Translations under genes and position numbers: made by a program | The notes under the pieces: generated by a model | The model's database searches: none | Seen by the model: only the letters and a program-made list of their open reading frames with translations | Told to the model about the DNA's origin: nothing | NCBI GenBank assembly: GCA_007117175.1 | Contig: SKGZ01000138.1 | Span: forward strand, 1-18,401 | Source: Bacteriovoracales bacterium | GTDB taxonomy: Bacteria; Bdellovibrionota; Bacteriovoracia; Bacteriovoracales; Bacteriovoracaceae | DNA length: 18,401 nucleotides | Direction: 5' to 3' | Shown: positions 7,745 through 15,856 of the stretch, piece after piece | Position numbering within the stretch: the first letter of the stretch is position 1 | Layout of the letters: each line of letters begins with the position of its first letter

Positions 7745-9094
7745 ATGAAAAAACTGGCATTAATTGGCGCGCAATGGGGTGATGAGGGCAAGGGAAAAAT
7801 TACCGATGCTCTGGCTGAAACAAGTCAAGTGGTGGTGCGCTATCAAGGGGGGCATAATGCCGGACACACCATTTATCCCAATGGGCAAAAATTTGTTCTG
7901 CACCTTATTCCCTCGGGAATCTTTCACCCCCAAACTACTTCCGTCATTGCTCATGGGGTGGTGCTGGAACCTAAGGCACTGGTGCGAGAAATTCAAGATT
8001 TACAAAGAGCTGGTGTGAAAGTCAGTGCTGAAAACCTAAAGATTTCCACTGAAGCCAATATCATTACCCCGCTTCATGTTTTACTGGATGCGGCCAGAGA
8101 ATCTAGCAAGAAAACTGGCAGCAAGAAAATTGGAACCACTGGCAAAGGAATCGGTCCATGCTATGAAGATTTTTATTCCAGGAAGGGATTGAAATTAAAG
8201 CACTTATTTTCTTTAGAAAAAATTAAAGAAAGGTTAATGGAAAGCTTTGCCGAGAAAGTCACCTTAATTGAAAATCTGTATAAGCAAAAAGTAGAGTTAC
8301 AATTTGATGAAATAGCCCACGAACTTCACTATTGGGGAAGTCAGTTACAAGACTATGCCGCAGACACTTGGAGTTTCTTACAAGAAGATCACGGCACCAT
8401 TGTCTATGAAGGAGCTCAAGGTATTCTGCTGGATATCAACTACGGAACCTATCCCTACGTCACCTCCAGCTCACCAAGTGTTGCTGGCATTTATAGCGGA
8501 GCAGGAGTGGCCAATGGCCAAATGGATCGAGTGATTGGAGTCATGAAAGCTTATTGCACCCGGGTAGGCAATGGTCCCTTCCCCACTGAATTACACGATG
8601 AAATGGGTCAGTCCTTGCAAAAAAAAGGTGGTGAAATCGGAGCCACCACAGCACGTATTCGCCGCTGTGGTTGGCTGGATCTGCCAATGCTTCGTTATGC
8701 CATTAAGGCAGGCAATCTCACCGAACTGGCCATTACCAAATTAGATGTGCTCAGTGGATTCAGTGAACTTAAAATTTGCACTCACTATCACTATCGCGGA
8801 AAAGTCTATGATCAATTTTATCCCTTCATGGAGATGGAGCACATTCAAGCGCAATTAGAATCGATGGAGCCCTTTCACGATAACTTTGACAATGAGGATC
8901 CCTTTTCCCCAGCGCTGAATGCTTATTTGGCTAAAATTGAAAGCGCAGCACAAATCCCTATTCGCTTTCTTTCCTATGGACCTAACAGAAATCAGCTCAA
9001 AATTATCAATTCATCATTGCAAGGAGAAGACAATGAAGCATTTGGCCCTCACTTACGACGACGTGCTACTGGTTCCCAGTTACAATCACTATGA
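7745..9094 (+). CDS. purA: Adenylosuccinate synthetase
   Basis: GTP-dependent ligase that joins IMP and aspartate to give adenylosuccinate, the step before PurB. AAAGGA precedes the ATG by four to five bases. The N-terminal GAQWGDEGKGK (8-18) carries catalytic Asp13, and GGHNAGHT carries His41, both at the same positions as in E. coli. IGTTGKGIGPCYEDF, YEGAQGILLDINYGTYPYVTSS (split by function into IMP loop and Switch regions), TTARIRRCGWLD and the GPNRNQ near the C-terminus are further family motifs. At 449 residues it is about 20 longer than usual. The extra tail begins almost exactly where the guaC-like gene starts (9033) and is encoded in another frame of that gene (62-base overlap). It heads the plus-strand gene series through deoD. 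Confidence 0.96.
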   Translation: MKKLALIGAQWGDEGKGKITDALAETSQVVVRYQGGHNAGHTIYPNGQKFVLHLIPSGIFHPQTTSVIAHGVVLEPKALVREIQDLQRAGVKVSAENLKISTEANIITPLHVLLDAARESSKKTGSKKIGTTGKGIGPCYEDFYSRKGLKLKHLFSLEKIKERLMESFAEKVTLIENLYKQKVELQFDEIAHELHYWGSQLQDYAADTWSFLQEDHGTIVYEGAQGILLDINYGTYPYVTSSSPSVAGIYSGAGVANGQMDRVIGVMKAYCTRVGNGPFPTELHDEMGQSLQKKGGEIGATTARIRRCGWLDLPMLRYAIKAGNLTELAITKLDVLSGFSELKICTHYHYRGKVYDQFYPFMEMEHIQAQLESMEPFHDNFDNEDPFSPALNAYLAKIESAAQIPIRFLSYGPNRNQLKIINSSLQGEDNEAFGPHLRRRATGSQLQSL

Positions 9095-10046
9095 ATCCAG
9101 ACAAGAAGTCGATACTAGCAGCCAAGATCGCAGCGGCAAGTTAAAGCTGCAACTGCCCATTATGACTTCTAATATGGACACCATCACCGAAAGTGCCATG
9201 GCCAATTTCATCTCTGAGCAAGGAGGAATTGGTTTTTTACATCGTTTTATGTCAGTAGAGCGCAATGTGGAAGAATTTCAAAAGTGTAAAGGACCGGTGG
9301 TGGTTTCAGTGGGCTGTTCACACGACGATTTTGCTAGAATCGAGGCACTGAAAGATGCTGGGGCAGAATATTTTTGCGTGGATGTGGCCCATGCACATGC
9401 CAAGTACGTGGGAAGAACACTCAAGAAAATGCGAGAGTTCTTAGGTGAAAACAGTTGCTTAATTGCCGGCAACGTGGCCACTTACGCTGGTGCTGATTAT
9501 CTAGCCTCTTGTGGAGCCGATATCATCAAGGTAGGCATTGGAGGAGGTTCTGTTTGCACCACTCGCCTAAAAACAGGTTTTGGCGTGCCTATGCTCAGCT
9601 CCATTCAAGATTGCGCTCGCTGTGATCGCTCCATTATTGCTGACGGTGGAATTCGCCACTCAGGAGATATCGTCAAGGCCTTGGCTTTTGGTGCCGACTT
9701 TGTGATGGTAGGCTCCATGTTAGCAGGCACTCGCCCTACCCCTGGGGAAGTGGTGGAACTAAAGGATCAAAAGAAACGAGTGAAAAGATATCGCGGCATG
9801 GCCAGCGCGGAAGTCCAAAGTGAGTACAAGGGAAAAATGCCCAGCTGGAAAACTGCTGAGGGGGTCAGCACCTATGTGGACTACCGAGAAGATGAAATGG
9901 AAATCATCGCTGATCTGATTGGAGGATTGCGCTCTGGACTAACCTATGGCGGTTCGAGTACCATTAGGGAGTTACAAAGAAAACTACAATATATTCAGAT
10001 CACTCAACAGGGAAAAATTGAAAGCTTGGCCCATCGAACAATTTGA
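9033..10046 (+). CDS. guaC: GMP reductase-like IMPDH/GMPR family enzyme
   Basis: Predicted 337-residue TIM-barrel oxidoreductase, most likely NADPH-dependent GMP reductase (GMP to IMP plus ammonia). The frame is open from 8919, but AAGGAG six bases before the ATG at 9033 and the family-typical start ([11 protein letters not shown]) fix the start inside the end of purA. The catalytic loop is [11 protein letters not shown] with Cys175; the family consensus usually has Pro in place of the second Gly. There are no CBS domains. The region after YRGMAS lacks the Arg-Tyr dyad of IMP dehydrogenase and instead has a GMPR-like KTAEG followed by GGLRSGLTY. Those points favour reductase over dehydrogenase, but a CBS-less IMPDH is not excluded. 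With PurA and PurB it would convert GMP to AMP. Confidence 0.88.
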   Translation: MKHLALTYDDVLLVPSYNHYESRQEVDTSSQDRSGKLKLQLPIMTSNMDTITESAMANFISEQGGIGFLHRFMSVERNVEEFQKCKGPVVVSVGCSHDDFARIEALKDAGAEYFCVDVAHAHAKYVGRTLKKMREFLGENSCLIAGNVATYAGADYLASCGADIIKVGIGGGSVCTTRLKTGFGVPMLSSIQDCARCDRSIIADGGIRHSGDIVKALAFGADFVMVGSMLAGTRPTPGEVVELKDQKKRVKRYRGMASAEVQSEYKGKMPSWKTAEGVSTYVDYREDEMEIIADLIGGLRSGLTYGGSSTIRELQRKLQYIQITQQGKIESLAHRTI

Positions 10047-11223
10047 TTATCTCTTTTATACAAAGGACATTTGGGGTATTGGTGCCATTTTATTGGCTTC
10101 ATGGCTTGTTCACTTTCTAGTGAAAGCCATTTTTGTCAATGGCGTGATTAAAAAGCTGGTTGAAAAAACAAAAACGAAATGGGATGATCTACTTTTTGAA
10201 ACCCAGACTCTTCACGCCTTTACATGGCTCATCCCTTTTCTAACATTAAACGCTTTAGCCCCTCAGTTTGGTGACTATCAACAACTTGTTTCTAGATTGG
10301 CCCACGCACTTATTTTTGTTTTAATTTTATTGATTCTCACAAGAGCTCTCGAAGGTACTCGCCTCATTTACAATAATACTCAATTTGCCAAAAAATTTCC
10401 TATCCATCCCAGCTATATCACCCTGGTACGCATTCTCTTTACCGTGATTGCTATTTTTTCTTCTGTCACTATTATGATGGGAAAATCTCCATGGGCCTTT
10501 ATCACAGGCCTAGGAGCCTTTAGTGCTGTTTTACTGTTAGTTTTTCGCGACACCCTCTTAAGCTTTACCTCAAGTGTTGTGATCAATACCCAAAACCTCA
10601 TCAAAGAAGGTGATTGGATTGAAGTGCCCCAGTTTAATGCCGATGGTGATGTGATTCACATGGGCCTTCACATTATTAAGGTGCAAAACTGGGATCGAAC
10701 TATTGTCACCATTCCCACCCATAAACTGATGGAAACCACCCTCAAAAATTGGCGGGGCATGGTGGAGTCCAAAGGGCGAAGAATTATGCGCAATCTCTAT
10801 ATTGATTTGCATTCTATTCGCCACCTTACCAGTGAAGACATCACTCGCCTGAAAAAATGTCGTTTTCTAAAAGAGTATTTAGAACAAAAAGAAAAAGAAT
10901 TGCAAATCACTGATCACCATTTAGGAGAGAATGAAATTCCTATTAACCAAAGGCGATTAACCAATATTGGAACCTTTCGCAAATACATTGAAAACTACTT
11001 ACTCAGTCAAGAGAGCATCAGTCAAAATCATACTTTTATGATTCGCCAATTGCAAAGTAATGAAAAGGGTCTGCCATTGCAAATCTATTGTTTTGCCAAT
11101 ACTACCGAGTGGGTGCAATATGAAAACACTCAATCAGAAATTTTTGATCATTTGCTGGCAATTGTCTCAGAGTTTGATCTTAAACTCTTTCAATACCCCA
11201 GTGAACTGACACTGCAATCATGA
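10018..11223 (+). CDS. mscM: YbdG/MscM-type mechanosensitive channel
   Basis: MscS-superfamily channel of the inner membrane that opens on hypo-osmotic stress. The frame extends up to an ATG at 9946 inside guaC with no ribosome binding site. I prefer the TTG at 10018, preceded by AGGGA at four bases, since it gives 401 residues and an N-terminus matching the length of E. coli YbdG (415). Hydrophobic segments lie at about 18-38, 66-82, 93-110, 135-153 and 160-178; the last is the pore helix (FITGLGAFSAVLLLVFRD). The cytoplasmic beta domain includes GDWIEVPQFNADGDV and VQNWDRTIVTIPT. RRLTNIGTFRKY and QSEIFDHLLAIVSEF in the C-terminal part are very close to YbdG. It overlaps guaC by 29 bases and the next gene by ATGA, so it is probably co-translated. 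Confidence 0.9.
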   Translation: MKAWPIEQFDYLFYTKDIWGIGAILLASWLVHFLVKAIFVNGVIKKLVEKTKTKWDDLLFETQTLHAFTWLIPFLTLNALAPQFGDYQQLVSRLAHALIFVLILLILTRALEGTRLIYNNTQFAKKFPIHPSYITLVRILFTVIAIFSSVTIMMGKSPWAFITGLGAFSAVLLLVFRDTLLSFTSSVVINTQNLIKEGDWIEVPQFNADGDVIHMGLHIIKVQNWDRTIVTIPTHKLMETTLKNWRGMVESKGRRIMRNLYIDLHSIRHLTSEDITRLKKCRFLKEYLEQKEKELQITDHHLGENEIPINQRRLTNIGTFRKYIENYLLSQESISQNHTFMIRQLQSNEKGLPLQIYCFANTTEWVQYENTQSEIFDHLLAIVSEFDLKLFQYPSELTLQS

Positions 11224-11864
11224 AAAAAATCAATTATCTTTTTCTCTATCCACTATGGTGGTTGTTTAAGTTAATCAGCATAAGCTATCGCTTTCAATAT
11301 CATCATCAGCAATTTGTAGAACAAGCACTCAAAGAGTCTCCTCACCGATCACTGCTCTTTGCACTATGGCATGAACATATTATTGGTGCGACTTTGGCCC
11401 ACGCCTACCAAGGTCATTTTTCTGCCACTTCTCGCAGCCAAGACGGGGGCTACGCTGCTTTTTTTGCCCAGAAACTGGGAATGAAAATCCTGCGTGGCTC
11501 CAGTCGAGTGGGGCCAATTGAAAAAGGTGGCAAGCAAGTTATTGCTGGCTCCATTGAGCTGCTCAAGCAAGGCCATACCGGTGGCATCACCGTGGATGGA
11601 CCGCGAGGACCACGGCGGCAAAGCAAGAAGGGAATCGTCTTAATGGCCCAACAAACCGGCTGTCCTATCGTGCCCATAGTGGCCAAGGCCAATTCTTATT
11701 GGCAGCTCAATTCTTGGGATCAATTTAAGATTCCCAAACCCTTTACCCGCATCCATATTTTATACGCTGCTCCAATTTTTATTGACCAAGGTGAGATTGA
11801 GCCCCAATTGGCCAAGCTGGATCATGCCATGGCGCAACTAGATCTTTTGCAAGTGAAGCAATAG
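11220..11864 (+). CDS. DUF374-family lysophospholipid acyltransferase-like protein
   Basis: Predicted 214-residue member of the LPLAT/DUF374 family, probably a membrane-associated acyltransferase of lipid or lipid A metabolism; the substrate is not known. An N-terminal hydrophobic segment (about 5-22) is followed by LWHEH with candidate catalytic His51, RGSSRVG (92-98) and VDGPRGPRRQSKKG (125-138), then GCPIVPI. These match the family pattern of His, RGSS and DGPRGP blocks in spacing. Its ATG overlaps the mscM stop codon in an ATGA arrangement, implying translational coupling. It ends 28 bases before deoD. Confidence 0.87.
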   Translation: MKKINYLFLYPLWWLFKLISISYRFQYHHQQFVEQALKESPHRSLLFALWHEHIIGATLAHAYQGHFSATSRSQDGGYAAFFAQKLGMKILRGSSRVGPIEKGGKQVIAGSIELLKQGHTGGITVDGPRGPRRQSKKGIVLMAQQTGCPIVPIVAKANSYWQLNSWDQFKIPKPFTRIHILYAAPIFIDQGEIEPQLAKLDHAMAQLDLLQVKQ

Positions 11865-11892
11865 TCTAGATGTTGGAAAAAAAGGAGCCTTC

Positions 11893-12588
11893 ATGGGTGT
11901 TCACATTAATGCTAAACCTCAAGACATTGCCCCTACTGTCCTGATGCCAGGAGATCCCTTAAGGGCCAAGTTCATAGCTGAAAACTTTCTGGAAAAGGCC
12001 CAGTGCTATAATAATGTGCGAGGTATGCTGGGCTATACCGGCTATTATCAGGACAAGAAAATTTCCGTGCAAGGCTCAGGCATGGGACTGCCCTCTTTTA
12101 GTATTTATGCCCATGAATTGATGCAAAATTTTTCCGTGCAAAAACTCATTCGGGTGGGATCCTGTGGCTCCTTTCAAGACGATGTGCAAATTCGCGATCT
12201 CATCTTCGCCCAAGCGGCTTGCTCTGATTCTAATTTTACTCAGCAGTTTTTACCCAATGTGAATTTCTCCCCCATCGCTCATTTTGAGTTACTCTCCAAA
12301 GCAGTTAATATCGCTAAGGAAAAAAACACGACTTATCATGTGGGAAATATTCTTTCTACCGATCTATTTTATCACCCAGATGAAAATCAGTGGAAAAAAT
12401 GGAGAGACTTAGGAGTGCTGGGAGCTGAAATGGAGACCACAGCACTTTACACCCTTGCCCTTAAATACCAACGTCAAGCATTAAGTATTCTCACTGTCAG
12501 CGATCACTTACAAACAGGGGAAGTCACCTCCGCACAGGAAAGAGAGCAAACTTTTCATCAAATGGTTGAAATTGCGTTAAAAATTTAA
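11893..12588 (+). CDS. deoD: Purine nucleoside phosphorylase, DeoD type
   Basis: Phosphorolysis of purine (deoxy)ribonucleosides to base plus (deoxy)ribose 1-phosphate; hexameric cytoplasmic enzyme. AGGAG lies five bases before the ATG. The 231-residue protein aligns with E. coli DeoD with little offset: HINA near the start, MPGDPLRAK (18-26) with phosphate-binding Gly20 and Arg24, NNVRGMLGYTG, RVGSCG (87-92), the ribose-binding EMET (179-182), and catalytic Asp204 in TVSDH with Arg217. It closes the plus-strand series begun by purA. The deoxyribose 1-phosphate it makes would feed deoC, encoded in the convergent operon, once isomerised by a phosphopentomutase not seen here. Confidence 0.96.
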   Translation: MGVHINAKPQDIAPTVLMPGDPLRAKFIAENFLEKAQCYNNVRGMLGYTGYYQDKKISVQGSGMGLPSFSIYAHELMQNFSVQKLIRVGSCGSFQDDVQIRDLIFAQAACSDSNFTQQFLPNVNFSPIAHFELLSKAVNIAKEKNTTYHVGNILSTDLFYHPDENQWKKWRDLGVLGAEMETTALYTLALKYQRQALSILTVSDHLQTGEVTSAQEREQTFHQMVEIALKI

Positions 12589-12628
12589 AAAAACCATGTA
12601 TTTTCAAAGTTGAACTTTAAAAATACAT
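12580..12628 (-). terminator. AT-rich hairpin terminator between convergent deoD and ALDH genes
   Basis: ATGTATTTTCAAAGTT (12596-12611) and its near-perfect complement at 12613-12628 form a 16-bp stem with one mismatch around a single central G. On the minus strand the stem is followed by GG and seven T bases (complement of the A-run at 12587-12593) and more A/T. That makes it a good intrinsic terminator for the minus-strand permease-deoC-ALDH operon ending at 12669. On the plus strand there is no T-run, but it lies eight bases past the deoD stop and may also stop or protect that transcript. Confidence 0.6.
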
Positions 12629-12668
12629 ATACAGGTCAATTGAAATGGCAAAAAGGATGGCGTACCTT

Positions 12669-13430
12669 TTACAGACCGATGGGGTGCCAGACGGTTTTGC
12701 ATTCGCAAAACTGTAAAACTAAATCCAGTTCTTTCTTCTTGTCCACGGCAATGACTCGCTTAAGATTATCCACACTTTGCTTTTTAAGTTCTAAAAAGGT
12801 TTGATCCGCAGGATCTTGGTAGGCGATGGCGGCAATCTCTCGGTGAGTGGCCACTGTTGAGAGTAATTCTTGAATGTCTCCAGTGAGGAAATTCACCACT
12901 GCTGCAGGAAAGTCACTGGCCTGGAAGATCTCTCCCAAATCATTGGCCCACAGCTTCTGATTGCCCTGTAAGAGCACAATCACGCTATTACCAGCAGCTA
13001 AAATGGCCCCCATATCGCTAAATAATTGGGCCATATTTTTCTTAGCACTACTGACTAAGAACACCACCCCCATGGGCTCAAGAGTGGAAAAATTATGGTG
13101 AGGTGTTGAGACCGGATTCACAGAACCAAAGGCCTGTTGATACTTATCACACCAGCCGGCATAATGAACTAAAGCATTGACAGCACTGTTTTGTTTTTCA
13201 TCGCGACTGTGCACAACCTCTGCTGCGCGATAAATCATTTGTGAGCGCAAATAAGGAGTGAGCTTCCACCAAGATTGAGCTGCGGGCAGTGCCTTAGCCA
13301 CCGCATTGCGAACATCTTTTTTAGAAGCGTGACAAACTTGCACATCATTGATCTCTTGCACACGACCAGATTCTGAACGGATAAAGGCCCCACCCACAAA
13401 CATCTTAATGGTTTTTTTCACTTTTAACAT
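12669..13430 (-). CDS. Truncated aldehyde dehydrogenase-like protein without catalytic Cys (ALDH16 C-terminal-domain-like)
   Basis: Predicted 253-residue protein matching only the N-terminal, nucleotide-binding part of the ALDH fold: MFVGGAFI start, ALPAAQSWW, NALVHYAGWCDKY, LEPMGVV, ILAAGNSVIV and FPAAVVNFLTGD. There is no GQxCxA catalytic-cysteine motif and no LELGGK; the chain ends after VWHPIG. In bacterial ALDH16 proteins a catalytic ALDH domain is fused to a second, shortened, non-catalytic ALDH domain with this sort of ending. Here that second domain seems to be its own gene. The ATG shares one base with the upstream ALDH stop (TAATG) and is preceded by GGAGG at seven bases, so it is translated on its own and coupled. 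It probably supports oligomerisation of its partner; that is inference. Confidence 0.82.
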   Translation of the reverse strand: MLKVKKTIKMFVGGAFIRSESGRVQEINDVQVCHASKKDVRNAVAKALPAAQSWWKLTPYLRSQMIYRAAEVVHSRDEKQNSAVNALVHYAGWCDKYQQAFGSVNPVSTPHHNFSTLEPMGVVFLVSSAKKNMAQLFSDMGAILAAGNSVIVLLQGNQKLWANDLGEIFQASDFPAAVVNFLTGDIQELLSTVATHREIAAIAYQDPADQTFLELKKQSVDNLKRVIAVDKKKELDLVLQFCECKTVWHPIGL

Positions 13431-14863
13431 TATTGCACCTCCAGATAAGGAAGCAGTCCGTGCTTACCGCCTTCACGGCCATAACCACTTTCTTGATAAC
13501 CACCAAAAGGGGAAGTGGCATCAAATTGATTATAGGTATTGGCCCAAATCACGCCGGCCTTTAAGCGAGAGGCCACCCAGTGAATTTTTGATCCCTTCTC
13601 ACTCCAAATCCCAGCCGCTAGACCGTATTGGGTGTCATTGGCCTTATTCACTGCTTCTTGCGGAGTACGAAAAGTACTAATAGAAAGCACCGGCCCAAAA
13701 ACTTCTAATCGGTTAATGGTGGAACCACTGGCCTGATCCATAAAAAAACAAGGGGCAAAGAAATTGCCTTGGCCTGGTAGCTTAACATCACACTGCCAAA
13801 AGCTCCCTCCCTCTTTTTTACCACGAGACACTAAATCCTCAATACGTTTAAGCTGCTCTTGAGAATTAATCGCCCCCATATCAGTATTTTTATCCAAGGG
13901 ATCACCCACTCGAATTTGCTTCACTCTTTTTTGCAATTTTTTCACAAATTGATCGCGAATTGACTCTTGCACTAAGACTCTGGAGCCAGCACAGCACACA
14001 TGGCCTTGATTAAAGTAAATTCCCTGCACTACGGACTCTACGGCCTGATCCAGAGCGCAGTCAGCAAAAATCAAATGAGCCGACTTACCTCCTAATTCTA
14101 AAGTGAGTTTTTTATCAGCTGCTTGCTCGGCAATGAATTTGCCCACTTCGGTAGAACCGGTAAAAGCAATCTTCTTCACCTGCGGATGCTGCACTAAATA
14201 GCGACCAGTCTGACCTGCCCCAGTAATAATATTCACTACCCCTGCTGGTAATTCTGCTTCTTGAAAAATTTCTGCTAATTTTAAAGCAGTTAACGAAGTC
14301 TGTTCCGCTGGCTTTAACACCACGGTATTACCAGCGGCTAGGGCCGGAGCAATCTTCCAGCTGGCCATCAATAAAGGAAAGTTCCACGGAATGATCTGGC
14401 CACACACTCCCACCGGCTTCACCTTGCGACCGGGCATGACATAATCTAATTTATCGGCCCAACCGGCATAATAAAAAAAGTATTGAGCTGCTAGCGGTAA
14501 ATCCACATCGCGAGATTCTTTAATGGGCTTTCCCCCATCCATGGTTTCTAAAACGGCTAATTCACGAGATTTTTCCTGAATCAATCTGGCCACTCGATAG
14601 AGATACTTGCCCCGCTCTAATGCTGTTAAGGCCGACCATTTTTTCAAACCCTGCTCAGCGGCCTTAACGGCCTTATCCACATCCGCCTGACTGGCCTGGG
14701 CCACTTGGGCCAGCACTTCACCGTTGGCAGGATTGATGCTTTTAAAGTATTTTTGAGCGCGCACCCATTGATTGCCAATGAAAAGATCATACTTACTTTT
14801 AAGCTCTGGGCGAACACTTTCTGGAGCGGGATCATAGTCATCAAATAATTTTTTCTTCTTCAT
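13430..14863 (-). CDS. NAD(P)-dependent aldehyde dehydrogenase (ALDH16 N-terminal-domain-like)
   Basis: Full-length 477-residue aldehyde dehydrogenase. Visible catalytic and cofactor elements are IIPWNF with Asn161, KPAEQ with Lys184, the GSTEVG turn (236-241), LELGGK with general base Glu256, and GHVCCAGSR with catalytic Cys290. The C-terminal half has the usual EVFGPVL and SPFGGYQESGYGREGG motifs. An AGAGG ribosome binding site precedes the ATG, only 12 bases after the deoC stop. Downstream of DeoC its natural substrate is probably acetaldehyde, oxidised to acetate or, less likely, another small aldehyde. Its N-terminal YDPAPES stretch and its coupled, truncated partner suggest the ALDH16 group rather than a generic betaine aldehyde dehydrogenase. 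Confidence 0.93.
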   Translation of the reverse strand: MKKKKLFDDYDPAPESVRPELKSKYDLFIGNQWVRAQKYFKSINPANGEVLAQVAQASQADVDKAVKAAEQGLKKWSALTALERGKYLYRVARLIQEKSRELAVLETMDGGKPIKESRDVDLPLAAQYFFYYAGWADKLDYVMPGRKVKPVGVCGQIIPWNFPLLMASWKIAPALAAGNTVVLKPAEQTSLTALKLAEIFQEAELPAGVVNIITGAGQTGRYLVQHPQVKKIAFTGSTEVGKFIAEQAADKKLTLELGGKSAHLIFADCALDQAVESVVQGIYFNQGHVCCAGSRVLVQESIRDQFVKKLQKRVKQIRVGDPLDKNTDMGAINSQEQLKRIEDLVSRGKKEGGSFWQCDVKLPGQGNFFAPCFFMDQASGSTINRLEVFGPVLSISTFRTPQEAVNKANDTQYGLAAGIWSEKGSKIHWVASRLKAGVIWANTYNQFDATSPFGGYQESGYGREGGKHGLLPYLEVQ

Positions 14864-14875
14864 AAAAAGCCTCTT

Positions 14876-15823
14876 TTAATCCAGAGCAAAATAAGACTGA
14901 TCAAAATAGCGACCAGTTTCTTGTTTTAAAACTTGTCTTAATAAATCATTTAACAGTGCACTAGCCCCGAAACGAAACCAATCGGGATCCAGCCATTTTT
15001 CTCCCAGCACTTCTCTCACCATGCAAAGATAATGTATGGCCTGTTTGGCTTCACGGATTCCCCCCGCCGGCTTCATTCCCACCATTTTTTGATTGTACTG
15101 ATAATAATCATCAATGGCCTGTAACATCACTAAGGTGGATCCCATGGTTGCCGCAGGACTGACCTTGCCAGTGGAAGTCTTAATAAAATCGGCACCCGCC
15201 TCCATGGCCAGCCACGAAGCGGTGCGAATCGAATCATAGGTCTGCAACTCACCTGTCTCTAAAATCACTTTAAGGTGTGCCTTACCGCAAGCCTGTTTAA
15301 TGGCAAAGATTTCATCGAAAACTTTTTGGTACTGACCACTTAAAAAAGCTCCTCGGTCAATGACCATATCAATTTCATTAGCTCCCATTTGCACAGCAGC
15401 TTTCACATCGGCTAATTTAATTTTTAACGGCACCAGGCCCGCGGGAAAGCCACTGGCCACTGAAGCCACCTGCACCGCACTTTCCTGCAAAGCCTCCACT
15501 GCGTACCCAACCATATTGGGATACACACACACCGCTGCCACTGAGGGAATCGCGCGACTTAAATTTAAACTGCGCTCCACTGTCATATTAATGGGGTGCA
15601 CGGCCTTGCCACACATTTGGCGCACCTTCCCCTCTGTGTCCATCCCCTCTAAAGTGGTTAAATCCACCATGGAAATGGCCAAGTGTAAGGCTTCTAATTT
15701 GGATTCTTTTTTTATACTTCGCTTAGTAAAAGAACTGGCTCGCTCCTCAATTCCCACCGCGTCCACCGCACAATAAGGAATTGTGATTTTACTGCCACCG
15801 GGCACCTGAATTCGAATGTCCAT
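14876..15823 (-). CDS. deoC: Deoxyribose-phosphate aldolase
   Basis: Class I aldolase splitting 2-deoxyribose 5-phosphate into glyceraldehyde 3-phosphate and acetaldehyde, in the cytoplasm. The 315-residue length is that of the long DERA form (as in humans), not the 259-residue E. coli form. Active-site residues are visible: Asp152 in EIDMVID, Schiff-base Lys215 in ADFIKTSTGK, and Lys251 in KPAGGIR. GAGG lies six to seven bases before the ATG. It starts 33 bases after the permease gene and is 12 bases from the aldehyde dehydrogenase, so all four genes probably form one operon. Its acetaldehyde product gives the following ALDH an obvious substrate. Confidence 0.95.
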   Translation of the reverse strand: MDIRIQVPGGSKITIPYCAVDAVGIEERASSFTKRSIKKESKLEALHLAISMVDLTTLEGMDTEGKVRQMCGKAVHPINMTVERSLNLSRAIPSVAAVCVYPNMVGYAVEALQESAVQVASVASGFPAGLVPLKIKLADVKAAVQMGANEIDMVIDRGAFLSGQYQKVFDEIFAIKQACGKAHLKVILETGELQTYDSIRTASWLAMEAGADFIKTSTGKVSPAATMGSTLVMLQAIDDYYQYNQKMVGMKPAGGIREAKQAIHYLCMVREVLGEKWLDPDWFRFGASALLNDLLRQVLKQETGRYFDQSYFALD

Positions 15824-15856
15824 AAACGCCTCAAAAAAGTTTACTCTTTTGTACGT

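Noticed and set aside
8919..9032. Upstream extension of the guaC-like frame
   Set aside because: It lies within purA in another frame; the ATG at 9033 has AAGGAG and the conserved family start.
9946..10017. ATG start of the mechanosensitive channel inside guaC
   Set aside because: No ribosome binding site, and the extra residues do not match YbdG; the TTG at 10018 fits better.
12610..12804. Plus-strand frame after deoD
   Set aside because: It lies in the terminator hairpin and antisense to the truncated ALDH gene; no homology recognised.
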